Below are positions 48,800-58,881 of a stretch of DNA of 64,000 nt, piece by piece; the first letter of the stretch is position 1, and every line of letters begins with the position of its first letter. The position numbers were made by a program, and so were the translations under genes. The notes beneath the pieces are model-generated. The model was not told the origin of the DNA. It did not search any database and saw nothing but the letters and a program-made list of their open reading frames with translations. Source of the DNA: Apostichopus japonicus (taxonomy: Eukaryota; Echinodermata; Holothuroidea; Aspidochirotida; Stichopodidae); NCBI RefSeq assembly GCF_037975245.1, contig NC_092582.1:22094577-22158576 (forward strand), in the 5' to 3' direction.

Positions 48800-49400
48800 T
48801 TTTATTATTATTATCATGGTTCCTTATATAGCGCAAATACTATAAAATATATATATTCATATGCGCTTTACATGAAGCAAGAGCCGAGAAAATATATAAA
48901 ACCATGGACAAACCACAGAAATAAAAATACATAAAAAGAATTCAGATATTATAAGCTTTGCAGTATAAATGAGTCTTAAGTTTGGATATAAGAAGGGTTA
49001 AACTTTCAATTTTTCTTAAAACCTCAGGGAGTGAATTCCATAAAACTGGCGAAGCATAGCTAAAAGATCTCGGTCCAAATTTTGCAGTTCTTATGTTAGG
49101 GACAGTTAAAAGCAGACGGGACAAGGAACGCAACGGTCTAGAGGGAGTGTAAAGAGAAATTAAATCACAAAGGTACTGCGGTGCAATATTGTAAATACAT
49201 TTAAAAGTGAGTAATAAAATCTTAGAAGATATTCTTTCTCTAACTGGAAGCCAATGCAAGTTATGTAGGACGGGTTTTATATGATCATATTTGGAAGTAC
49301 CCGTTACAAGTCTGGCAGCAGCATTTTGGCTTTTTTGAAGTAAATACTTGATTGCTGAAGTTCTTTGATGGAAGGGAGGAACAAATCTAGTATTAGTTTT
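48800..49400 (-). mobile_element. 3' end of a non-LTR retrotransposon (reverse transcriptase C-terminus)
   Basis: The minus frame reads QNAAARLVTGTSKYDHIKP, LHWLPVRERISSKILLLTFK, LWNSLPEVLRK and KLKTHLYCKAYNI, then stop: the conserved C-terminal region of LINE reverse transcriptases. Downstream come TAAAGCGCAT, GCGCTATATAAGGAACC and an ATT/ATA-rich tail. The 5' part of the element is missing. Confidence 0.85.
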
Positions 49401-50559
49401 GAGTATGTACAGGAAACACTTGCAAAGTTTAGAGAAATTGATGTATGAATGTCATACAGCTGACTTTATTACATTTTCCCTCGAAACTTTGTAAAATGTA
49501 GTAAGGCTTACATTGGTGGAGCTTCCAAGTAAAGCTGTCAGTAGAATATCGAGCAATCCTCATACGGTATAAATGCGCACAAATTTGATGAGAGCTTGTT
49601 TTCAAGTTCAAAAGTTCGAACACTGGGATGGAACAGCTCTTTACTCTTAAAATCAAATGAATTATTCAACAACTGGGAAGCAATAAACAAATTATTTTAC
49701 ACAGATTCCTACCCATTGTTTAATAAGGTAAAATGGGGGGGGGGGGGGGGATGACAGAAAAAATTGAAAGGACATCAAATCATCCCCAGACTTTTGAAAT
49801 AATGGAAAAGCTGCTTATATAGCAAGGTGGCTGAGAGATTTTTTGCAATAGTGTTAGGATTCTGAAAGTACTTTTAAACTACCAGAGATTATTAGCTTGG
49901 ATGGTCACTGATAAATTATATCCTGTAAGATGATAATGCATTGTTAATCCTAAATCAATCACAAAAAGTGTCACCACAACTTGGTCTTACATTTTGTGGT
50001 ATTGAAAATATTGACAGGCCAAAAATGGCATAATCTTCCTGTCAGAGAAAAAAGCTTAGGATTTAACTTTTTTTAGTTTTCCTTACAGGGGAGTTTAGAA
50101 ATACAGTCCAGCGTTAGTGACCTCTGGAATTCTGTTACTGATTGGTTTACCAACTATCAGTCTCACAGAAACCCCCTTGAGCCTGAACAAGCACAAAAAC
50201 CAGATTTTACAGACTATTCTGCAAAATATCAATTTTCCACTCCATTTAAACTTTTGATTATATTTCTTGAGGAATGACAGCAAAGGTCTGAGAGGTGTAA
50301 TGTATATATAGTAGGTGGGAGAGGAATGACATCTGCAAGACATCTCTGACAATAGTAACTTTTGAACCATATGTAGAGATCTATGGTACAGTATCATGTG
50401 AATAAGGGGGCCTTACAGAGGTCTACTATCATCTCACACTGTATCAACTTGGAATATAACCTATAATCGACTCATATCAACTAGGATTAGAACCTATACA
50501 ATCAACTAGGGAAAAGAAGGAGCCTTCAGGTTTAGTTATCATATGGCACTATACAGTTT
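49401..50559. other. Non-coding, no gene recognised
   Basis: AT-rich, with one poly-G run (about 49736-49750). Nothing else stands out. Confidence 0.6.
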
Positions 50560-51020
50560 ATACAAACAGTACAAGCCTATAAAATCAACTAAGAAAAGAA
50601 GGAGCCTCCATGTACTATCATGTGGCACTATCATGTGGCACTATACAGTTACAAACATAAGTTACATAACAAACTTATAAAATCAACTAAGAAAACAAGG
50701 AGCCGTCATGTACTATCATGTGGCACTATCATGTGGCACTATACAGTTACAAACATAACAAACCTATAAAATCAATTAAGAAAACAAGGAACCCTCATGT
50801 ACTATCATGTGGCACTATCATGTGGCACTATACAGTTACAAACATAACAAACCTATAAAATCAACTAAGAAAACAAGGAGCCGTCATGTACTATCATGTG
50901 GCACTATCATGTGGCACTATACAGTTACAAACATAACAAACCTATAAAATCAACTAAGAAAACAAGGAGCCCTCATGTACTATCATGTAGCACTATAGAG
51001 TTATAAAAAGTACAAACCTA
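50560..51020. repeat. Tandem repeat with about 88-101-bp units, five copies
   Basis: Each unit has CCTATAAAATCAACTAAGAA, AAGGAGCC, CATGTACTATCATGTGGCAC (with an inner duplication ATCATGTGGCACT) and TATACAGTTACAAACATAAC. Later copies are more regular, with a period near 88-90. Confidence 0.88.
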
Positions 51021-54000
51021 TCCAATCAACTACTGTAGGAAAAGAAGGCGCATTCATGTGAAGGATATACTAACATGTTATACTGCAGTATATACTTTAC
51101 ATATGGGGACCGATATGAGTAACCCATGGTAATACATTTATACAATATGTATTCAAAAGTACCATACAGACTACCACGGAGATTGAGGTACCCAACAATA
51201 CCAATACTTAATTGCACTCAATGCCATCAAGGTTGAAACTATGCCCTTGAAAACTGGGCAGACACACACATACATGTAGACATACATCCACTTACACATA
51301 AACACCATCATATAAATTTCTTTTGTCATTCTGCAAGGATATAAAACATGTAAATTAACACCAAGCATGCCCTGCATTTGGTAGCATTTTCAACCTTGTT
51401 TGTTAACAGTACTGCAATATAAATGTAGTTAAGTTCTGTAGTTCAACTGTACATCATGAATTGATATACTGTTAATGGTTTCAAAAGAGTGCTTATTGAA
51501 ACTTTATAAAAAAAAATGCCTAATGATAACTAATAATACCCAGACAAACGATGAGTTAATTACTGATGGTTATTTATCGTCATGTCAATTAAGAAATAAA
51601 TAAAATATGGGCAGTGAAAGAAAGAATAATTTTCATTGTTCATATCTATATATAGTCAATATACTTCACAAATGCATCCATCAAGTCTTCCTGCATAAAA
51701 TTACAGAAGAGGGCAAATGTTCACTCTGAAATCATTAAAATGACATATTAGATGGTCCATACAAAACGCATAGGCTAGTATATACTTGTACAGCTGTGCT
51801 GATTTTAACATTAATTAATGGACCTTGGGGACTATCTAATGATAAACCATGGCAAGTAAGTACTATACACAATAGGAGAGATGTAGTATATTTTCAATGG
51901 ACAATTAATTAACAACATGTCAACATAAAAAAGTAGTTAACTCTTCAAGCATACAGGTGTTTGGCAGGTTTTTGAAATTAATTACAGGGTCATTCCTTTA
52001 GAAAGTTTGGGTAATAGCATATATTGTGTGAGACACACATGTACTGTCTTTAATATGCCATACTTTCTGTGCATACCAAACGCAAGGGATGAAAGTACAA
52101 CAACCTGACATGTTGTTGTTGATACTTTGTATTCTCTGGGATGGGTTGGGTTGGGATGGGGTGGGAGTAGGAGAGGAGGTGGTGGTTTACACTCCACCTA
52201 CCTTACAATAATACTGTGACACACATTTACACATACATGTACAGTATGCTGTCGAACAGTTTACAAGACTGTACATTGAGGAAGCAAATCTATATATCCA
52301 CTCACTTTCCTCCTACTTCGTTCTTTCTTTGTTTTTTCAATTAAATTAATTTCTTTATTATCATCATTATTATCATCATTATTATTAATATTTTTATTAT
52401 TTTCATTATTATTATTGTTATTATTATTAAATTAAATCTTTAAGGGAAGGACCTGGGGGGGGAGAGAGAGAAGTAAATACAATTATGAACAACAAAATCA
52501 TATTTTACCATACACTTTCTAAATTAACATTGTTACAGGTACTGTAAAAGTACAGTGCATTGAATGGCACACCATCTGAATATATAATACTACCATATAT
52601 ACTAATTTACAAAATGCATACTATACGTACAGCATTCTATATAGCTCATTTAATTGCAGATCATACATGTACTGTGTAAACTATGTACAGTACAGTCACT
52701 GTGAACACAAGTGCATCATTGTTTGCAAATCAAAACCGCTACAATGCCTTTCAACTTGTGCTCCATGACTACTGTATGTGTATAATAAACCAAGCAAACT
52801 TAAAAATCATAATAATAATAATACCCAGTATGCGGCAGTACTGAAAAGGTTATCAAACCGAAACAATTCGTATGCTTAGCCTTGAAATGTATACATGTTA
52901 GTAAAAGTGGTCGACATAACGACCAGGATTTAGCCTAAAAATAACGGACCAGTATATTAAATTAAATTACAAGTTCTACCTCTGTATATTGTGACATTTG
53001 AGATCGGTACTCAAATCTCTCTTAAAATCAAATCATAGCCAACCTGAAAACCAACAGTGCTCTCTACAAGAGTACCTAGCAGGGACTCCAGAGCTTACTT
53101 TCACACTGTGACTTCATAACATGTGTAAAAGAGTATATATACTGTATAGAGCTATATAGCACACTGGAAAACTGAGATCTATTCATGTATGTAAGAATAT
53201 CTGCGACTGTAAGATTCCATAAACAACAATTGAAATGAATGCTCAAAACCTATACTGACTGTTCTTCCTTCCCTTTGGTGTTGGACACGGTTTGCAATTC
53301 TATGTGTTAATTTCTTTACTTTCGTCACTGAACTTTCATTTCATAGTAACTTTTAAAGTGATTTTTATGAGCGGCGAGCTTACCTGTCTCCCCACAACTT
53401 CATACTGAAATAAGTTATAGTAACAGCAGCCTACTAACAGTGAGTCAGTGGCATGAGCTTGAAACTTGAAACCGTAAGGACCAAGTCTTCAAATTATTTG
53501 ATCTTTAAATAGAGCATATACCCAAATTGCAATTTCATTTTATATTTAAATCCTGTCAGGCTAAACCAGGGAATAATTTAGTGTTCATGACCGTTTTGTC
53601 TACAGCAGTACTTTCTGAAGGTTTCTGAATTTTGCATCTTAAAATAAAATACTGTTTTCTGTGTACATGTACAAATCTGCTCTATGCATCTTGGCACTTG
53701 TACCATATATCTATAGCAAAGTTGACCACTTAATTTGCATAACATTTGGTGATGTGATGCAGGTTTTAAATAATTCCTTCGAAAGTACATCTTTTTGCAG
53801 AAAATGGTGGACTTGGTTAAGTTTGTACATTACCAACATGACCACAATACCAACTTCATTATAAAATGTTTTCTACCCAATGTTGTGTTAGATCCATACA
53901 TAACTTTCCCATTGTGAAAAAGTTTTACAAAAAGTTTGGGAAGATTAAGAGACTTTTTCTGTGTAATTTTCTTGTTGATTGCACAAATTGGAGGTTTTAT

Positions 54001-55283
54001 CTAGTTCATTCTTGTTTTTTTCCCTTACAAACAGGACTTAGATGATAACAAATACTTCAAGAAAGCTCACCTTAGTAACATGTTAAAGATTCAAACAATA
54101 CACAAAGATATTGTTCCTTTGACGGTTTCAATTTCAAGCATTCAAACTCATTGTTAAACAAAACTTTCATAATTTACGTAGCCATAATTACCAACATCTG
54201 GTCATCTCTTAATTGATCATGCTTTATCTTCTTTTAACTCAATTCAATACAAAATCAATGTTCTTAAGACAATCACAAAACATTAGATAGTTGAAAGTTG
54301 AAATCAATTTTAACCATACATGATGGACAATAAAAGCACAAAAGCATTTCATGCAACAAATATTCATGGGAAAAAATCAGAAACCACAGAATGAGAAAAA
54401 ACAAAATATCTTCAAACAGTGTCAATGAGGGAAAGGAAACCATATATGCTTTCTGTTAATAAGAAATTTCCAACTTTTGAAAAACATTCTCCATCATAAT
54501 ATCTCAGATAATATAGCCTACTGCTGCATTTCTTGGCGGCTGGACTAAGAAAACATGTTACAGCATTCTGGCAAAGGGAGTTTGTAGGCTTGCTAGTTTA
54601 CCTTTCACCAAACGTTATTTAGGCTTAACTTACTCAGACTAAATGCTACTAAAAGATGTTCTCTGCAGCTGAAAGTGAAATATTTTTGAAATGTTTTCTT
54701 TCACATTAGTACTTACAATATTGTTTGCAATGACCAGACAGACAAGCTGGGGCATTCATATAATCATGCTGGGGCATATATATAATCATAATAATACTTT
54801 AGTCTAAGTTAATTCCATGGTACTAGTCATTTTGGTATTCTTATTAATATTATGTGCATAGGCCTTTGCTAGGCCTGGCCCAACACAGTAAGTTAGGCGT
54901 TTGATAAGCTTTAAGTTACATTGATTTACAACCAAATATGTGCATTCTCCAATACTAGATAACATCATGCAGAGGCAGACTATGTTCTAAGGTCCAAACC
55001 TTGTCTTGGCTAAGAAGAACGCCTAATGCTACTTGCTAGGCCCTTACTCCTTAGACCTAACTTAGTACCTACTGTATGTAAGTTAGAGGGGCATATCTTA
55101 AGAACTTAGGCTAGACCTAACTCAGCCTATGATCAATAGTTAAAGCAAAACATTTTCTTGGAAACCTTAATACTCTCTAGTAAATCCTTATTCCCTGGTG
55201 CTGTGTTCTCGGCTATACACGTTAGGAATTCACTAGGCCTAGTCTTGGGCTAAATTGTTAAGCACAGAAAGAGACAAACTTAC
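51021..55283. other. Non-coding, no gene recognised
   Basis: AT-rich with many TACAGTA/TGTACAT words, an ATT microsatellite near 52350, and a short DIRS-end match at 53376-53400. No exon-like frame is visible. Confidence 0.6.
52350..52436. repeat. (ATT)n/(ATC)n-rich microsatellite
   Basis: An interrupted run of ATT and ATC triplets such as TTATTATCATCATTATTATC. Confidence 0.85.
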
Positions 55284-55400
55284 CGTGCAGTTTCTCGTTA
55301 GGAACTTAGGGTCTCAAAATATTTCCTCAGTCTTGGATCTCGTCGTATGATAAGGAAATTGAAATGTACTATGCGGTAAAATATGACTCGCTTCTCTCAA
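55284..55400 (-). promoter_or_regulatory. Candidate 5' UTR exon and CpG-richer promoter region, minus strand
   Basis: The minus strand has GAAACTGCACG|gtaagtttgt, a near-consensus donor at 55284. The 55.3-55.75 kb segment behind it has clearly more CpG than its neighbours (TTCGACGAGAAACGTC, CTCGTTACATACAACG, GACGGAACGCC). It could be the first exon and promoter of the LamG/EGF gene 36 kb away, or of an unrecognised transcript. The exon's 5' limit is arbitrary. Confidence 0.3.
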
Positions 55401-56097
55401 AATTATCCCATATCTGCTAATGTTCGTACTAAGCTCAAGTACATAAATGAACTCTAAGAATATTACTGTCCTTCATCAAGCTCAAAATTGTAGCAATCTT
55501 AAATTATCGTTAATACCACCAGACTGGTAACACTGAAAGTACTTCTCAAAGGTCGTCTGTTCACATTGCTTGTAATGTAAGTACGAAAACATTCAAATTA
55601 GTGGCAATGTTGTTCGACGAGAAACGTCAGTACTGTTTGCTTGTGAATGGATGCTGGTACCTGTCGTTGTTACTCGTTACATACAACGTTACCCACAGAG
55701 ACGGAACGCCAAGGAATGAAACGGGGGCGGTAGATCATATTGATTAGATCAGATCCTAAATCGTATTCTTAAGAAATATCCGTTTTAGAATGACTCCCGG
55801 CTCTAATGACTCAATTAAAAGATCATTTCTAATCCGAAACGTTCATTTGTTTTGGGAATCTACAATCGAACAACCTGAAATAACAATGATTTGCAAATCA
55901 TGGATGGATTAAACTTATTATGTTATTTGAAAAATTGGAGACTTTTCCCGAGATCAATTTCACAGAATGCTAAGGAAAACTTTGTTTCCTAGTTCCAAGA
56001 TATATATATAGTTGATATTTTGCTGCCATGTGTATAAGTCATCCACTTTGTGATATCATTCTGCCATTAGACACTAACGGAAGTCACCCAGGTAGCA

Positions 56098-56335
56098 AAC
56101 CCAAATGGGTAACATATGGGATGCATATATGGGCCAAGATATGGGTCAACCCATTTTTTACCCACAAGGGTTTATTGGGTTTACCCCAGTTACCCCCAAA
56201 TGGGCCCCAGCCTAGATTCCCATATGGGCTGGTATATATGGGAGATATATGGGATGAATACGGGTTACCCCATGAACAGATCACCCAGGTCAGTAAATCC
56301 CAGATCGGCCCCACATGGGCTTGCATGGGCGATCC
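56098..56335. repeat. Degenerate ATGGG/CCCAT-rich repeat
   Basis: Many copies of ATGGG, GGGTTTAC, ATATGGG and CCCAT in both orientations, with about 240 bp of irregular spacing. It resembles a dispersed repeat type seen in many invertebrate genomes, but I cannot name the family. Confidence 0.6.
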
Positions 56336-56400
56336 GAGCATGATCCAATTTTAACTACTAATGGGTAGATTAGGATGTTAAAATTGAAGGTTTTATCTCG

Positions 56401-57200
56401 TGTGTAAAAGTAAGTTGGCCTGACGTTTCGATCCTAGCAGGATCTTCTTCAGAGGCTAAATGACAAGTTACAGTAACAGAGGGGACAAAAACACGCACAG
56501 AATACAGACAGGTTAATGAGCACGGTGAACACAATGAGATGGATGAAAGGGGATTATAAGTAGAAAGCAACAGGAGAAGAGGAGAGGAAGGAGATAAACT
56601 GTGGAGGGACAAAGAGAGGATTAATGGCACAGGGTGAGGAATAAACTGGAGAGGGACAAAGACAGAAAGGTGTGAAGAAAAATGGAGGGGAAGAGAGCTG
56701 TAGGAGGAAGAGTGAAAGGGGGGGGGGGAAGGGAGAAAGGGGAGAAGGAGTAGGGAACAGAGGAAAGTTAGTCATGTACGCCTTCGTACCATTCAACCTC
56801 ATGGGCTGAACATTCAGGAAGGACATGACTAACTTTCCTCTGTTCCCTACTCCTTCTCCCCTTTCTCCCTTCCCCCCCCCCCCTTTCACTCTTCCTCCTA
56901 CAGCTCTCTTCCCCTCCATTTTTCTTCACACCTTTCTGTCTTTGTCCCTCTCCAGTTTATTCCTCACCCTGTGCCATTAATCCTCTCTTTGTCCCTCCAC
57001 AGTTTATCTCCTTCCTCTCCTCTTCTCCTGTTGCTTTCTACTTATAATCCCCTTTCATCCATCTCATTGTGTTCACCGTGCTCATTAACCTGTCTGTATT
57101 CTGTGCGTGTTTTTGTCCCCTCTGTTACTGTAACTTGTCATTTAGCCTCTGAAGAAGATCCTGCTAGGATCGAAACGTCAGGCCAACTTACTTTTACACA
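56401..57200. repeat. 800-bp near-perfect inverted repeat (foldback element)
   Basis: The left arm 56401-56777 is the reverse complement of 56823-57200, with a 45-bp spacer. The arms include a purine/pyrimidine-rich stretch with matching 11-base G and C runs. The right side continues to about 57250 with AAGCAGTTTGCTAACAG. That tail and the CTGAAGAAGATC...GGATCGAAACGTC motif are shared with a diverged copy at 8630-8730. The conserved motif suggests the 3' terminal part of a Penelope-like element, but no reverse transcriptase is present to prove it. Confidence 0.9.
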
Positions 57201-57250
57201 TTCTATTACACAGGCTCTCTAGTAGATAAGCAGTTTGCTAACAGTTTTAT

Positions 57251-58598
57251 TTCATTAAGGTTTTATCTCGATATCAAAACGAATTTATTGTGCAATTATG
57301 AATTTTTATCTCAAATTTCTAACGCTGCATCACAGACTTCTGATGTTTTATACATCGAAATTTCTACGTTTGACGTTGAACAATTCCGATCATCGTAAAA
57401 ATGTGACAGGTTTGTGGCGTTTAACTTTAAATTTCTACTATCTCGAAAGTCGGACATATTATCTCTACATTTGGGTGTTATTTTTTACATTTTGGCAAAT
57501 TTTTCTCGAAATGTTAGACATTTCAGCACTTAATCCCTAAGTATTAAAAGTTTATCTTGAAATTTTGATGTTTCAAAGTAGTGACACCAATGTCCGAAAA
57601 TGCGGACGGATTATGAGACTAAAATTGGATCACTTGATTGCTCAATTGTTCATATATTTATAGTGCGGTTTCAGTGTCCTTGTCGCTTGATCGAGGAATT
57701 GAGGTAATGGGTAATATATTTTCCTCTCCACTCTCCACTCTCCTCTTCCACCTCTCCCCCTCTCCCCACTCCTCCCCACTCCACTCCTCTCCTCCACCCC
57801 TCCCCATTCCCCTTCCCCTCCTCGATCATTGTCGCATTTCGCTCAGCATCTTTCAGTGACTTGCAATACAGAGTCACTCTCTCTCTAAGCATAAAGCCTA
57901 TCGAAAATTGGTCACTGAATTTCCAGGTTTTCAACGGTGCACCGCGGAGAAAAAACCAAGTGACACTTTTGTAGACACTTTTGGCCAGAAAAATAAAATA
58001 AAAGGTATTGAAGTTTTCATTTCCAATTAAAAAACCAGGTGTGACTTTTGAGGTGCCATTTGGTGATATTCAGTGTGCAATATGTTGAACTAGGCTATGT
58101 CACACTAGTTACATTAGCATCTGCCTTGACTTTTGCTGTCAGGTGTGATAGATACCAGGAAATAGGCAAGACCTAGTTCCGCGAATTTTGATGATAACTT
58201 GCTAGTTAAATTAGTTAAGAAATAAGAGTTCTAGCTCCATTTGCATTTGGCAAAGCTTAATTTGTATCCCGTCAATATCAGACTCGAAATGCAGATCTGT
58301 AGTGATATCCATTATGTCAGACCCGCCAATCCCCAAATGTTTTAGCCTAGACATTTCCCAACAAAGACATGAAAATTGGTGCCTTACCCAGAGATTTGGC
58401 AAATGTGGCTATTGGCATAACAATCTATACCTCACTATTGCTTGGCAGTAAATTAGCTGAGAACAGTGCAGAGCTTACAAGGTGCAGTTTCACACAATTT
58501 CCATTTTCATTGATTTTAAATTAAATTACTTAATTAAAGCAAGAAACTTTTCAATTTAAAAATGTTTACTTCCAATTTTCCTTTTCCTATCTTTCTAG
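57251..58598. other. Region upstream of DUSP12; likely promoter and 5' UTR
   Basis: Includes a C/T-rich tract (57720-57830) and AT-rich DNA. No TATA or initiator can be assigned with confidence. An acceptor-like TTTCTAG ends 17 bases before the DUSP12 start codon. A 48-codon minus frame at 58354-58211 is noted separately. Confidence 0.4.
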
Positions 58599-58615
58599 AC
58601 GACGAATAATTTAAC

Positions 58616-58881
58616 ATGTTCTCAGCCAATGAAATTATTCCGGGTCTTTGGCTTGGCGCTCGATCAGATGTAGAGTGTGAAAAAGGAAACTACTTGATCA
58701 AGCACAAAATAACGCATGTGTTAAGTATTGAGTCGCAAGCTCCATCAATCTATTGTCCAGACATCAAGTACAAGTTTATTGAAATGGACGACCAAGAGTG
58801 TGCAGACCTTCTCGTTCATCTAGGAGAATGTTTTACGTTTATTGAAGAGGCTCGGCAAGCCGGCAGTGTTTTAGTTCATTG
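58616..58881 (+). CDS. DUSP12: DUSP12 coding exon 1
   Basis: Residues 1-88 plus two bases of the catalytic Cys codon. The protein starts MFSANEIIPGLWLGARSD, the usual N-terminus of atypical dual-specificity phosphatases. The sequence just upstream (tcctatctttctag, ending 58598) looks like an acceptor, so a 5' UTR exon may exist. The donor is TG|gtaaga. Confidence 0.93.

Noticed and set aside
56554-57222. Mirror-image frames of 83-121 codons on both strands
   Set aside because: They arise from the two arms of the palindrome and encode only Ser/Leu/Pro-rich pyrimidine-tract sequence.
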